Source: Dyadobacter endophyticus
Lineage (GTDB): Bacteria; Bacteroidota; Bacteroidia; Cytophagales; Spirosomataceae
DNA length: 64,000 nt
Direction: 5' to 3'
NCBI RefSeq assembly: GCF_014641595.1
Contig: NZ_BMIA01000002.1
Span: 310,001-374,000, forward strand
The stretch's first letter is position 1; each line of letters opens with the position of its first letter. This document shows positions 9,605-19,305 of this stretch, one piece after another. The notes beneath the pieces are model-generated. The model was not told the DNA's origin, ran no database searches, and saw only the letters and a list, made by a program, of their open reading frames with translations. A program made the position numbers and the translations under genes.

Positions 9605-10279
9605 TTGCAGGACAAAAGTCAGAATAATGAGGCCATAATAGAACGAGCCTACCCTGTAATCATGAAACTTTTGTACCAGTTATACAGGATACCCCATTTT
9701 TCTAAATGGAAAAAGCGAAATATTTTCGCTGATATCAATACAGCTCTTAATAAGTTGGATAGGAAAATTATTGGTAGAGATGAGAATCCTGCGATATTGA
9801 GTATTGATAGCCAATCAAGCTATTTCCGATGATTTACGAAAATCGAGGTCTAGATGCAAATAAAAAGGTGAACGGCAGGAAAAGACAACTCTTAGTCGAT
9901 AGCGGTGGCAGGTTATGGTTCGCTCATGTGCATGCGGCAAACCACCCGGATGGATCTGCTGCACTAGCATTCTTGCCAGATATCATTTGTCAGGATGAGC
10001 GACTGACTAGAATATACGGAGATCAGGCCTATAATGGCATTTTTGCAAAAGAGATTGAAAAACTTGGCATCGATTTTGAGAAAGCATCCAAACCAGAATC
10101 GTCCAGAGGATTTGTGCCTGTTGCCAAGAGATGGGTTGTTGAACGGACTATTTCTTGGTCAAATTTTCAGACGAATTGTCAAAGATTATGAATATACCAC
10201 CTCATCAGCAACAGGATGGCTGTATTTGACAAATATTCAAGTGATGCTGCAAAGAGTCTACCCAGCTAACCAAATTTAA
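9605..10279 (+). pseudogene. IS5-family transposase remnant
   Basis: Pieces of a DDE transposase lie in three frames. The first frame ends in NPAILSIDSQS with the first Asp. The second carries YGDQAYNG with the second Asp and AKRWVVERTISW with the Glu region. The third completes it with KDYEYTTSSATGWLYLTNIQVMLQR. At least two frameshifts or deletions are needed to join them, and the N-terminal half is missing. No terminal inverted repeats were identified. It is a dead insertion sequence inside the island. Confidence 0.75.
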
Positions 10280-10312
10280 TTCCCAAACACGCTCTAATAT
10301 GAGAAAACAGGA

Positions 10313-10355
10313 AGGCCCAAAATCAAGGTGATATTCTCACCAGGGTTTTGGGCCT
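10313..10355 (-). terminator. Hairpin terminator candidate
   Basis: Inverted repeat AGGCCCAAAA / TTTTGGGCCT with an inner GGTGA / TCACC stem, 13 nt past the end of the minus-strand gene at 10368. It probably ends that transcript and could also end read-through from the IS remnant. Confidence 0.55.
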
Positions 10356-10367
10356 ACGGGTAATTAA

Positions 10368-10934
10368 TTAATCATTTAAATAGTTACTCATTTTAACCCC
10401 CATTTTCTCAAGTGAAAGATCATACATATATCTAACTACTACTCGGTTAACATTTTTGTGAATGCCAATAGTTAATTTATTATTAACCGTTAAGAAATCA
10501 TACGCAAAATTTTTCTGGTCTTCGTTCATAGTAATTCCAGCCGGAATATCTTTAACTCCTTTGGTTAAAATAAATTTTTTATTATACCTTGTTTCTAGAA
10601 GGGTTCTCAGTGAGTCATAAGTTTCCTGTTTACTTGGAAATCTAAAAATGTAACCGTTTACTGTGTTTCCATATAGCGATTCCTTAGGTTGGTATTCGTT
10701 ATCGACATCGCCAAACCCTAGATTTGGGCTTAATATGACCTCGGTATCTTCATTAAAATTTTTGTAATAAAATGCTGGCGGCTTATAGTCTAATTTATGA
10801 TCTATAACCGCTTTACCAACAGTCGATGGAAATTCCCAGTTCTCTCCAGCAAATTCAACCACCTGAGTTTCTTTTTTTGAAAAAAAACTACATGAGGCGC
10901 AAATTAGGACAATATAAATAAATTTTATTAGCAT
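10368..10934 (-). CDS. Putative lipoprotein downstream of secreted modular protein
   Basis: A 188-residue protein with an N-terminal hydrophobic segment ending in ICASC (Cys15), which looks like a lipobox, so it is probably anchored in an outer or inner membrane leaflet. The rest is soluble and rich in beta-type sequence; no family is recognised. It starts 26 nt after the stop of the gene at 10961-12238 on the same strand, so the two are likely co-transcribed. Because the upstream protein has a possible toxin-like C-terminus, this one could be its cognate immunity or anchoring protein (inference only). Confidence 0.7.
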   Translation of the reverse strand: MLIKFIYIVLICASCSFFSKKETQVVEFAGENWEFPSTVGKAVIDHKLDYKPPAFYYKNFNEDTEVILSPNLGFGDVDNEYQPKESLYGNTVNGYIFRFPSKQETYDSLRTLLETRYNKKFILTKGVKDIPAGITMNEDQKNFAYDFLTVNNKLTIGIHKNVNRVVVRYMYDLSLEKMGVKMSNYLND

Positions 10935-10960
10935 ATTTTATCCGATTAAGTACCATTAAC

Positions 10961-12238
10961 TTAGTGAGTTTTATTACCGTTTATATCAACAAATTGACCA
11001 TTTGTGTAGCCTTTATGCAATTCGTTTAATAAATTATCACGATTTCCGCAGCCAACTGATTTTGCTATTTCTAAGCCTGCTTTATTATTGGCTCGATCCA
11101 TTTTTAGTTCTGGTTCCGGCATTAATAAGTTCTGATTTATACCGTTACACATTTCATGTATTTCGGCTAATGTTGACGCATGCTGCTCGCCAAATGAACA
11201 GTAATTCAAAGCAGTAATGATACCATGCTTTAGCGCATTTGGCATGCTGGCGCCATTTTCATTTGCAATACCCATGCCATGGCTATTCATATAATCTTCC
11301 GCAGATTTTCTATTAGCAAGGAGCAAAACGCCCATCTGTGGGACATCGGTTAAGTGATATAATACATAACGGACTTCGCAGCCATTAGCACCCAATTCAT
11401 TAAATTGTCTGTTCATCCCTTTTGCTTCTGCTGACGGCTCTCCCGTAGCGTCTCCGCCACCGCTGCCACCTCCGTCCCCACTTCCATCAGAGCCACCAGA
11501 TAGGTATTCGGATTGTGCCTGCCACTGCTTGCTCAGCATAGTACCTCGGTATGAGTAAAAATAGTATACCTGATTTGTGGCATGATCGGTAACGGTTGCA
11601 GCATCAAAAGTGCCTCCGTGATAGTCATAAATGTCGTCACTACTTCCAGTATCGCCATCAATGGGAGGATCAGTGTTGACCCTTGCTGTAGTGTGGGTAC
11701 CACTATAACTTAAATTCAGTTCCTTACGCCCGGTGTTTGTCATTGAAACCGTTACATAGCCATCCTGGGAGGCTTGATTTACAAAGCTATAAAGAAAGTT
11801 TCCTTTGTGTCTGGAAACCGGCAGATATTTAGATTTGATCAATTCATGGTTTGCAGAATATTCATCGACCTGGATCATTAGACTGGATGGCTTTTTGGCA
11901 GGGAAAAAGTTGAATGCGGCCAGCGAGGAGAACAGAGAAACTTTCAATGGGATATTCCTGGATGGCCGGGGCTGGTCAACAGCGGACGGTTGGTCATCGA
12001 TGATTGAGCCTGCCAGGTAACCCGCACCTGCAACAGTCCCAATTTTCAGAGCCTTGGTGAACTTACGCTTATATAAATAGAGGTTAAAATTAAGCCTATC
12101 CTCCTTCATTACCGGATAGCGCAAGGTCAGCTTTCCACTTGGCAAAAGCGTTGTGGTTTGCTCATTTTGCCCTTTTGCAGGCATAATGACGGCCATCATG
12201 GACAGCGCGAAAATGTGAATTTTTAAAGATAATTTCAT
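10961..12238 (-). CDS. Secreted modular protein with Gly-rich linker and DUF6973-like C-terminus
   Basis: The 425-residue protein has a clear signal peptide (MKLSLKIHIFALSMMAV...AKGQ). An N-terminal region (about 25-235) follows, then a Ser/Gly/Asp-rich linker near 250-265, then a distinct C-terminal domain (about 280-425). The C-terminal part contains NALKHGIITALN, a HASTLAEIHE stretch and MDRANNKAGLEIAK, a His/Glu/Asn layout like the DUF6973 family found on secreted proteins. The modular build (export signal, linker, small His-rich end domain) resembles polymorphic exoproteins. Family match is from memory and should be treated as tentative. It shares an operon with a lipoprotein. Confidence 0.7.
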   Translation of the reverse strand: MKLSLKIHIFALSMMAVIMPAKGQNEQTTTLLPSGKLTLRYPVMKEDRLNFNLYLYKRKFTKALKIGTVAGAGYLAGSIIDDQPSAVDQPRPSRNIPLKVSLFSSLAAFNFFPAKKPSSLMIQVDEYSANHELIKSKYLPVSRHKGNFLYSFVNQASQDGYVTVSMTNTGRKELNLSYSGTHTTARVNTDPPIDGDTGSSDDIYDYHGGTFDAATVTDHATNQVYYFYSYRGTMLSKQWQAQSEYLSGGSDGSGDGGGSGGGDATGEPSAEAKGMNRQFNELGANGCEVRYVLYHLTDVPQMGVLLLANRKSAEDYMNSHGMGIANENGASMPNALKHGIITALNYCSFGEQHASTLAEIHEMCNGINQNLLMPEPELKMDRANNKAGLEIAKSVGCGNRDNLLNELHKGYTNGQFVDINGNKTH

Positions 12239-12905
12239 ACATTACAATGGTTTAATTGAGAAATAGTTAAACTGACTTATGAGCCTACCTGAATGGTGTC
12301 CAGCCCCAGGTAGGTTTTTTTGTCTATTGATGAAGAGAATCATCCCCCCGATCCCGAGAGGGTGATTAAGCAATATCTTACTACAACGTTTAATCTAACG
12401 GATAAAACGTTGGGTCAATTCTAGCGATTCTGTACTGGTCTTGAAAGATTTGGGCTATCCGCGGGAAGATATTTTCGACCGGTTAGGTGCACTTTATTGA
12501 CAAATGGGCACATATTTTCGACAAATGTGCCCAACGATTGATTATTCGGCATTGATCGATGCAAATCGGAAAAGTCCAACGCTTTTCTTTTCCCCAGCGA
12601 GAACCAAAAAGAGCACAAAACCCAGAAAATGCCGACCGTTCTGGCAACGGCTTACAGTCCGACAGACAAAAGAGGATCAGGAAGGGAAGAGCCATTTTAT
12701 ACTTTTTTTTAATTAAGCTAATTTTCGAGAAATACTAGCACCTTAGCTAGTATATTAACATATCCGAATCGCTGTTCGTCCCGCACAGAATTTGTTCAAA
12801 ATCGAACACCAATATTTACAAAAGAGGCATTTAAATCAAAATAGAAGTACTAAAATGTACTGGCACGTAATTTACCCTACATTATCGGAACAAATAGTAA
12901 CATAT
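12239..12905. other. Gene-free stretch upstream of PadR gene
   Basis: Short open frames here overlap on both strands and have no recognisable content. The only clear element is the hairpin with T-run at 12284-12321. An AT-rich patch at 12700-12780 probably holds the promoter of the padR gene, but no convincing -33/-7 pair was fixed. Confidence 0.5.
12284..12321 (+). terminator. Hairpin plus T-run
   Basis: CCTACCTG / CAGGTAGG with a 15-nt loop followed by seven Ts. It would terminate plus-strand transcription heading towards the PadR gene, although no plus-strand gene ends just upstream. It may also sit in the leader of the minus-strand gene that starts at 12238. Confidence 0.6.
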
Positions 12906-13238
12906 ATGAAACGAACCTTTTTGGGAGAGTTTGAAGAAGTGATTTTGCTCACGGTCGCCGTTTTAGATGAAGATGCCTATGCGGTATCTGTCACCCAGCA
13001 ACTGGAACAGAAAACCGGCAGGTCGGTTGGTTTTAGTGCGGTACATACCACCCTGCAACGTTTGGAAGGAAAGGGATTTCTCACTTCCACAATGGGCGGT
13101 GCCACGGCGGAAAGAGGCGGACGCCGCAAACGCTTTTTTACTGTTACTCCTTTTGGCAGGAAGGCTTTACAAGAAGCCAGACAGGTTCGGGAAGAACTTT
13201 GGAATGCGTTGCCAATACTTCAACTGATGGAAAGATGA
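12906..13238 (+). CDS. PadR family transcriptional regulator
   Basis: A 110-residue winged-helix regulator. MKRTFLGEFEEVILLTVAVL opens the domain. Helix-turn-helix and wing follow (SVTQQLEQKTGRSVGFSAVHTTLQRLEGKGFL and GGRRKRFFTVTPFGRKAL). The ATG at 12906 is chosen because the upstream in-frame extension to 12792 is not family-like. The permease gene starts 1 nt after the stop, so the two are coupled. PadR plus an FtsX-type permease with an N-terminal prefix is a recurrent Bacteroidota pair, and the regulator probably controls this operon. Confidence 0.92.
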   Translation: MKRTFLGEFEEVILLTVAVLDEDAYAVSVTQQLEQKTGRSVGFSAVHTTLQRLEGKGFLTSTMGGATAERGGRRKRFFTVTPFGRKALQEARQVREELWNALPILQLMER

Positions 13239-13239
13239 G

Positions 13240-16002
13240 ATGTGTCATAATCACATTACAGAACAGACTATGAGCAACAAAGAACCAGCACGCCATGATG
13301 GAAATATCGAACCACCTACCTGGGCCAGCAAGCTATTAAGCCGTTTGTCTGATCCCAACTCACGAGAAGAAGTACAGGGCGATCTGCTGGAAATGTATGC
13401 GTATTGGTCCACAACATTGGGTGAACGAAAAGCCAGATGGAAATATATTGCTAATGTTTGCAAATTAATGAGACCATTTGCTCGGAGTAAACGATCAAAC
13501 AGTTACCAGAAAACCAATTTATTTAGTCATGATATGATACGTAATTATTTTAAAATCGGAATTCGGAATGTTGTAAAAAACAAGGGTTACTCTGCTATCA
13601 ACATTTTTGGACTTGCCATTGGTGTAAGTGCTTGCATTGTCATTTACCTTTTGGTCAACTTCGAATTGAGTTACGAAAATTTTCAAGCAGACCGAGACAG
13701 GATTTACCGGATTTCCTCCGGTTTTCAAAACGCGGAAGGTGTTGAAAGCAAAAACGCGGGTTTGTCGGCACCGATGCCGGCCAGTATCAGGCAGGACGTT
13801 ACTGCCTTGGAGAGTCTTGCAGCATGCCATGTGTGGTCGGCCAAAGCGACCGTAACTTCTGTTGACGATAAGAAAGAAATTCGCAGAAGCTGGAAAAATG
13901 ATGACGCTGAAATATTGATCTGCGAGCCGGAATACTTTCAGATATTTGAATACAACTGGCTGGTTGGAAGCGCCGGCACCGCACTAAAAATGCCTAATGA
14001 AGTTGTCCTGACTCGGCAAGAAGCAGAAAAATATTTTGGAAAGGTCCCTTTGCAACAGGTATTGGGTAAGCGGGTTTATTTCAGTGATTCGTTGGTTACT
14101 ACGGTAACAGGAGTAGTTAAAGACTTGCCTGCTAACTCAGATTTCAGGTTCAAAAATTTCATTTCTTTCAAAAGTATTGAGAGCGGCAACTGGCGTAAGG
14201 AATTCCAGCTGGATGAATGGACAAACACAAATTCGAGTTCCATGGCTTTCGTCAAAGTTGCAAAGAATACGATTTCCAGCCAGATTAACATGCAATTTCC
14301 AGTTTTCCTGAAAAAGCATCTTGACCAAAAAGATGAGTGGAACAAAGGAAGATCACTGAGCTTACAACCGCTTGCCGACATTCATTTTAATCAAAGTATC
14401 AGGGATAATTTTTCCAGACAAGTGCACCTCCCTTCTTTGTACGCGCTCATGGGTATTGCGGTGTTTTTGCTGCTAATTGCCGCCATCAACTTCATTAATT
14501 TAGCAACAGCTCAATCCATTACCCGGGTCAAAGAAATTGGGGTACGGAAAGTTTTGGGTAGCAGTAGGAAAAGCCTTATACTTCAATTTTTGTGTGAAAC
14601 CTTTATCATTACTGTGGTTGCCGTGCTTCTCTCGATTTGTTTTATACATCCGATACTGAAAATGTCTGAAGCATTTGTTCCAAAGCAATTCGTGTTTAAC
14701 ATTTTCGATCCTAAACTGCTGGGATTTATAATGCTCATCGCTTTTTTGACCAGTTTGCTATCAGGTCTATATCCGGCCTGGGTAATCTCATCATACACGC
14801 CAGTTTCTTCACTGAAAAGTCAGTTTTCAACAGGACAAAGCCGCACTGTTTTGCTTCGCAAGTCATTGATTACCTTTCAGTTTTCAGCCTCTCAGATTTT
14901 CATCTTGGGGACAATCATCATGGCTGCCCAGTCCCAGTATATGCTTAATAAGGATCTGGGCTTTAAAAAGGATGCCATCATTCATTTTTACACAGACTGG
15001 CATGACTATGACATTGACAAAAAAGAAGTTCTATTAAGTAAGCTGCGGCAATTTCCCGAGATTGAGCGTGTGAGCATCGGATCCACTCCTGCACGAAATG
15101 GCTATACAACCAATCGCCTCAGTTATTTTGATGGTAAAAAAGAAATCAAACTCGACGTACACAAACGATCGGTAGACGACAATTACATATCATTGTTTGG
15201 GTTAAAACTCGTTGCTGGTCGGAATATTACAAATAGTGATACCGCCAAAGAATTTATAATAAATGAAACATATGCTAAAACGCTAGGTTTCAAAAAACCG
15301 GAAGATGCGGTTGGGAAACTACTGACTTATTCCGGCGAGAAAGGTGAATTATTACTACCAATCGTAGGTGTAATCGCAGACTTCCACTTGCAATCTCTGC
15401 ACACTTCGATTCAGCCTCTCTACCTTTTATCCGAAAAAAAGTACGAAAGAGCAGTCAATGTCAAGATCCGGAGCAGTGGAAAATCGGCTACCGAGTTTAA
15501 GGCAGTTTTGGCGAAAATAGAGAAAACTTATAAGGAAGTGTATCCGACCAGCTCGCAGGATTTTTCGCCTTCGTTTTTCGATGATACACTTGCTAAATTC
15601 TACGAGAAAGAAGCACGTCAGGCTCAGATTTTGAACACGTCTACGGGCATTGCAATCTTGATTTCTTGTATGGGGTTGTTTGGTCTTTCTGCCTTTGTTA
15701 CGCAGCAACGGACCAAGGAAATAGGAATCCGTAAAGTACTTGGATCAACCATTTATCAAATCGTAGGTCTTTTATCCAAAGATTTTTTAAGGCTGGTTGT
15801 TTTAAGCTTTGTTATCGCCTCTCCTATTGCCTATTGGCTTATGAAAAAGTGGCTGGAAGACTTTGCCTACCGTGTAGATATTTCCATTTGGATTTTTGTA
15901 GTGGCAGGTGTTGCCTCAATTGTGATTGCGATCCTGACGGTCAGTTACCAGTCCATTCGTGCAGCTTTGCTCAATCCCGCGAAATCACTCAAGGTAGAAT
16001 AG
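13240..16002 (+). CDS. FtsX/MacB-type ABC transporter permease with N-terminal prefix
   Basis: A 920-residue inner-membrane protein. The first ~85 residues (PPTWASKLLSRLSDPNSREEVQGDLLEMY) match the 'permease prefix' region known from such proteins. The permease proper then begins with MIRNYFKIGIRNVVKNKGYSAINIFGLAIGVSA. It holds two MacB-like periplasmic domains and two FtsX blocks of transmembrane helices (around residues 400-530 and 800-915), each preceded by KEIGVRKVLG / KEIGIRKVLG. No ATPase gene is adjacent, so it must use one from elsewhere. The start at 13240 is coupled to padR; an internal ATG at 13270 (MSNKEP) is possible. The substrate is unknown; relatives export antimicrobial compounds or act in stress signalling. 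Confidence 0.9.
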   Translation: MCHNHITEQTMSNKEPARHDGNIEPPTWASKLLSRLSDPNSREEVQGDLLEMYAYWSTTLGERKARWKYIANVCKLMRPFARSKRSNSYQKTNLFSHDMIRNYFKIGIRNVVKNKGYSAINIFGLAIGVSACIVIYLLVNFELSYENFQADRDRIYRISSGFQNAEGVESKNAGLSAPMPASIRQDVTALESLAACHVWSAKATVTSVDDKKEIRRSWKNDDAEILICEPEYFQIFEYNWLVGSAGTALKMPNEVVLTRQEAEKYFGKVPLQQVLGKRVYFSDSLVTTVTGVVKDLPANSDFRFKNFISFKSIESGNWRKEFQLDEWTNTNSSSMAFVKVAKNTISSQINMQFPVFLKKHLDQKDEWNKGRSLSLQPLADIHFNQSIRDNFSRQVHLPSLYALMGIAVFLLLIAAINFINLATAQSITRVKEIGVRKVLGSSRKSLILQFLCETFIITVVAVLLSICFIHPILKMSEAFVPKQFVFNIFDPKLLGFIMLIAFLTSLLSGLYPAWVISSYTPVSSLKSQFSTGQSRTVLLRKSLITFQFSASQIFILGTIIMAAQSQYMLNKDLGFKKDAIIHFYTDWHDYDIDKKEVLLSKLRQFPEIERVSIGSTPARNGYTTNRLSYFDGKKEIKLDVHKRSVDDNYISLFGLKLVAGRNITNSDTAKEFIINETYAKTLGFKKPEDAVGKLLTYSGEKGELLLPIVGVIADFHLQSLHTSIQPLYLLSEKKYERAVNVKIRSSGKSATEFKAVLAKIEKTYKEVYPTSSQDFSPSFFDDTLAKFYEKEARQAQILNTSTGIAILISCMGLFGLSAFVTQQRTKEIGIRKVLGSTIYQIVGLLSKDFLRLVVLSFVIASPIAYWLMKKWLEDFAYRVDISIWIFVVAGVASIVIAILTVSYQSIRAALLNPAKSLKVE

Positions 16003-16726
16003 GCAGTGGCAAACCGCATTAGGTAAAAGATTATCATTAAAAAAAATAAAAACGGATTGGCTTCCATCAGTTATATGGACTAAACAAACCAAGTAAGCTA
16101 CTAGTTCATGGGAAGTTTCGTACGAATGTTGTTTTGGCCCATCGACTTCCGTTTTCAGAAGCTCCGACCAATTCTCACTCGAAGGACTGGCTCATCCCCA
16201 CTTTTGGTGGTAGATGCGTGAAAAATGGAAGGCATTCGTTGTGCTATTAATGAGTGCTTCCAAGATAATTTTTGATTCTGACGATATTTTAAACGTGATT
16301 TCAGTTGACAGCCATGGAAACCAGCTTAATATTCATGTTCAGGGAAAACAGAAAACAGGACGGGTCAATCATTTTAAATTACAGTTTAACCCTTATGGGA
16401 GCAATATAATGTAATTAGATTTTCTGTACCACTAAATTGAACTCTTTTTCGGCCAATCGTAGGTTAAAAATGATCACTTGGCGAAAAGTCGGAATAGTAC
16501 ATAAAAACGACCGAATTTTCGAAACGCTCATAGCGGTTACAAAATGAATCTATTCGTGAGGTTAGGTAGTATCTACATAGTAGTTTTAAACTAACCCCAA
16601 GATGGATAGCATTAATTTTGTGAATTCCTTCAAGTCAACTTTGTATTTTATTTTTTTATCTTCAATACCTTTTGTCATTTACAGATAGTATACCGCTGCC
16701 CGGTTGGCCACTAAATTCAATTTCTG
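16003..16726. other. Mostly non-coding stretch; one doubtful 66-codon ORF
   Basis: The only open frame of note is 16214-16414 (plus), 66 codons beginning MREKWKAFVVLL. It has no recognisable family or ribosome-binding site and may be spurious. The first copy of a dispersed repeat lies at 16476-16517. No other structure is seen. Confidence 0.4.
16476..16517 (+). repeat. Dispersed island repeat, copy 1
   Basis: ACTTG followed 20 nt later (start to start) by AGTACATAAAAACGACCGAA. The same two blocks at the same spacing recur at 18678-18720 and 19535-19577. This copy differs from the others at about two positions in the second block. Confidence 0.65.
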
Positions 16727-17674
16727 ATGATCTGTCAAGAATTTATTCCGCAGCCACAATTACGCCCCTTCGTGCAGAACTATCAACTACGGCATTTTAC
16801 TTTTGGTGACGGCGGTTCAATTCCCTTCAAACCTTATGCTCCACGCCCGGAACAGACGCTGGCATTTTTTCCTCGGGGAAGTGAATCAGAAGAAAATCTG
16901 GTTACCAATACGATGATAGAGCGTCCACGCTCAGCCATTATCGGCCAATACTCACAGCGAACCAACCGTCACCTGAATGGTCCGGAATTCTGTGTGCTGC
17001 TGGTCAATTTGAAGCCAGGCATGCTCTATCGTTTGATAGGGATGCCATTTACAGAACTAACCAATACATTTATTGATGCAGAAGATATTTTACCAAAAGA
17101 AATAAGACGGGTTAATGAAAGACTTAGCAGTGCGGAGTCTCCACAGGAAATGATTGGCATTGTCGAAAAGCTCTTGTTAGATCTGACCACCAACATGTCC
17201 AGGGGTGATCATCATCCTATTGATGCTGTAACTAATCTCTTGATTCGGCATCCTGAAGATTCATCTGTACTCGCACTAGCTGAATCCAGCTGTTTCAGCC
17301 CTCGCCAATTCGAACGTTTGTTCAAGGAACGAATGGGTATTAGCCCTAAGCTTTTCACCCGGATCGCCAGGATGGCGAAAGCATTCAGCATGAAATATAA
17401 TCATCCTGACCTTGATTGGTTTAGTATTGCGCTTTATTGCAAATACCATGATTACCAGCATTTGGCCAAGGACTTTAAAGATTTGGCGGGAGTTGCGCCG
17501 ACGACTTATATGATGGAGGAAAAGGACGCGCCTGAACATCACTTTGGCTTGCGAGATTCGTCATTGACCGCCGAACTTGTCGCGTTTTTACCACCAACCA
17601 AAGTTGTAAATGCCCCACATTTACAAAAAAACTGGAAGGATGAAAACGTTAGTCCCCTTAATTCTGGCATTTAG
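16727..17674 (+). CDS. AraC family transcriptional regulator
   Basis: A 315-residue regulator. The N-terminal ~170 residues (MICQEFIPQPQLRPFVQNYQ...) look like the sensor half of Bacteroidota AraC proteins. The C-terminal half (about 175-275) carries the double helix-turn-helix: ALAESSCFSPRQFERLFKER and WFSIALYCKYHDYQHLAKDF, closing with AGVAPTTY. It probably activates the downstream hydrolase, whose start lies inside its 3' end (35-nt overlap). The ligand cannot be inferred. Confidence 0.9.
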   Translation: MICQEFIPQPQLRPFVQNYQLRHFTFGDGGSIPFKPYAPRPEQTLAFFPRGSESEENLVTNTMIERPRSAIIGQYSQRTNRHLNGPEFCVLLVNLKPGMLYRLIGMPFTELTNTFIDAEDILPKEIRRVNERLSSAESPQEMIGIVEKLLLDLTTNMSRGDHHPIDAVTNLLIRHPEDSSVLALAESSCFSPRQFERLFKERMGISPKLFTRIARMAKAFSMKYNHPDLDWFSIALYCKYHDYQHLAKDFKDLAGVAPTTYMMEEKDAPEHHFGLRDSSLTAELVAFLPPTKVVNAPHLQKNWKDENVSPLNSGI

Positions 17675-18632
17675 TTTCTCTCTTTGTGCTGTTCAAGCGC
17701 AAACCTGCAACACCGGACGGCTCGACCCACGCGTAGCTCTCGCATTGAAAACGGTCCTGCGCGACTTGCCAGGCTCAGCGACAGTCTCCGTCGAGCAAAT
17801 ACGTGACGTACGGATTCCTGCGGTGCCATTTCCGCAGGCAGATTTGCAAATGATGAAAGTAACTGCTGATAGTATTCCAATTCAGATCTTCAATCCATTG
17901 CATGCGACCGGTTTGCCAATCATTATTTACTACCATCCAGGCGGTTTTGTAACCCCTTTGTTGCCATTCATGCAATACGAGTGCTGGAGGCAAGCAAAGA
18001 TTTTCGAGGCTATCGTTGTTGCAGTCGACTACCGGATTGCGCCGGAACATCCCTTCCCCGCTGCTGTTAATGATTCTTATAACGCTTTCCTCTGGATAAG
18101 TAATAATGGCCAAACATTTGGCGGCGATACGGCGAAGATTATTGTGGAAGGATTAAGTGCCGGAGGAAACTTAGCAGCCGTGGTTTGCCAAAAAGCGTTG
18201 ATTGCCGGTATATCCGGGCATATAAAACTGCAAGTTTTGAATTGCCCTTCCACCGACAATGCGGGAAACAGTTCTCGGTACGAATCATTCCAGCAATACG
18301 CTTCCGGATATTTCCAGACAAAAGCGTTTAGTGAATACACGATCCGAGCTTACGCACCGAACGAAAACATAAATAACCCGGAAATCGGCCCCATTAACCG
18401 GCAGGATTTGCGCGGTTTGCCACCCGCGTTAGTACTCACGGCGGAATTTGACCCGCTTCGAGATGAAGGCCAAAGATATGCGGAGAGGTTGCGAAAATCC
18501 GGGGTTCAGGTCTGGCGCCATTGTTTTGCAGGACAGATCCATTGTCTATTAGGATTACCTCCCGGCTCCCAAGAACTGAAACTTGCTGATGAATTATTAT
18601 TCAACACTATGCGAAATGTGTTGAACCGGTGA
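17640..18632 (+). CDS. Secreted alpha/beta hydrolase (HSL-like esterase)
   Basis: A 330-residue protein with a signal peptide (MKTLVPLILAFSFSLCAVQAQ). The hormone-sensitive-lipase fold is shown by YYHPGG (variant of the HGGG oxyanion motif), GLSAGGN (variant of GDSAGG, nucleophile Ser), the acid in EFDPLRDEG and the His in GQIHCLL. It likely hydrolyses small esters in the periplasm. The ATG at 17640 is preferred over an in-frame start at 17610 because it begins exactly at the signal peptide. It overlaps the AraC gene, suggesting a regulator-target pair. Confidence 0.88.
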   Translation: MKTLVPLILAFSFSLCAVQAQTCNTGRLDPRVALALKTVLRDLPGSATVSVEQIRDVRIPAVPFPQADLQMMKVTADSIPIQIFNPLHATGLPIIIYYHPGGFVTPLLPFMQYECWRQAKIFEAIVVAVDYRIAPEHPFPAAVNDSYNAFLWISNNGQTFGGDTAKIIVEGLSAGGNLAAVVCQKALIAGISGHIKLQVLNCPSTDNAGNSSRYESFQQYASGYFQTKAFSEYTIRAYAPNENINNPEIGPINRQDLRGLPPALVLTAEFDPLRDEGQRYAERLRKSGVQVWRHCFAGQIHCLLGLPPGSQELKLADELLFNTMRNVLNR

Positions 18633-18677
18633 GCTTTACAGCAACAAGAATTTTCTTGTAAGATTTGGTTGTAAATC

Positions 18678-18720
18678 ACTTGCCCAACATGCAATTCAGT
18701 ACAGAAAAACCACCGAATAA
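18678..18720 (+). repeat. Dispersed island repeat, copy 2
   Basis: ACTTG at 18678 and AGTACAGAAAAACCACCGAA at 18698, 20 nt apart as in the other copies. The second block differs from copy 3 by one base. The surrounding stretch 18633-18957 otherwise holds no convincing gene. Confidence 0.65.
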
Positions 18721-18957
18721 TTTCTGGCAGAATGCAATAGACAAAATCTATATTATGTTTCAGCATCTGCGCCTACTTGTTCTTTTTCCAGATAAGCTTT
18801 CACACCATATACGGACTTCGGGATTGGCATACAGTCAGCCAACTGCATGGAGATAGATTATTAATAAATCGTTGCCTTTCTTTCTTTGCCTAGGAATCAT
18901 ATTCAATTAAATGAATATTTATTCCAAATACTGAAAATTCTTTCTAAAACGATTGGT

Positions 18958-19305
18958 ATGTCAAACTATGGCTTCGAAGTCCTAATAAATGGAGAGCATT
19001 TATGCAAAGCAGGTATCGATACTGATCGCCACGTCGTTACGTGCATACTCACTGCATTGCGCCGACTAAACGAACCTGATGAATTGGACCTTACAGTTTC
19101 TGGACTTAATTCACTAACAGGCGAACATCCTGAGTGGGTAAATAAGGAGTTGAAAGAAGGGGATACTATCACGATTAAAGTGATTACCGCAGATTTTGAA
19201 CCAGCTCGCCGAATTCGGCCAAAAGTTTCAAAAGAGAAGACGCTTAATGACAAGTTGCGATATTATCACCAATTGCGAGAGGAATTGAAAGAGCATCTGG
19301 GATGA
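18958..19305 (+). CDS. Conserved-looking hypothetical protein
   Basis: A 115-residue soluble protein starting MSNYGFEVLINGEHLCKAGI, with no signal peptide or membrane helix and a charged C-terminal tail rich in Lys/Arg/Glu. The composition and clean start suggest a real gene, but I recognise no family. An in-frame extension to 18886 exists and is not preferred, because the ATG at 18958 gives a compact domain. It stands alone with no operon partner. Confidence 0.65.
   Translation: MSNYGFEVLINGEHLCKAGIDTDRHVVTCILTALRRLNEPDELDLTVSGLNSLTGEHPEWVNKELKEGDTITIKVITADFEPARRIRPKVSKEKTLNDKLRYYHQLREELKEHLG

Noticed and set aside
12421..12716. Overlapping short open frames on both strands.
   Set aside because: No start-site support, family motif or consistent coding character; treated as non-coding.
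12711..12721. An 11-nt match (AATTAAGCTAA) to the candidate guide region, upstream of the padR gene.
   Set aside because: Too short and AT-rich to mean targeting; the guide's 5' seed bases do not match and the preceding base is not G.
18665..18856. A 63-codon plus-strand frame after the hydrolase gene.
   Set aside because: It runs through the dispersed repeat and lacks any recognisable motif.
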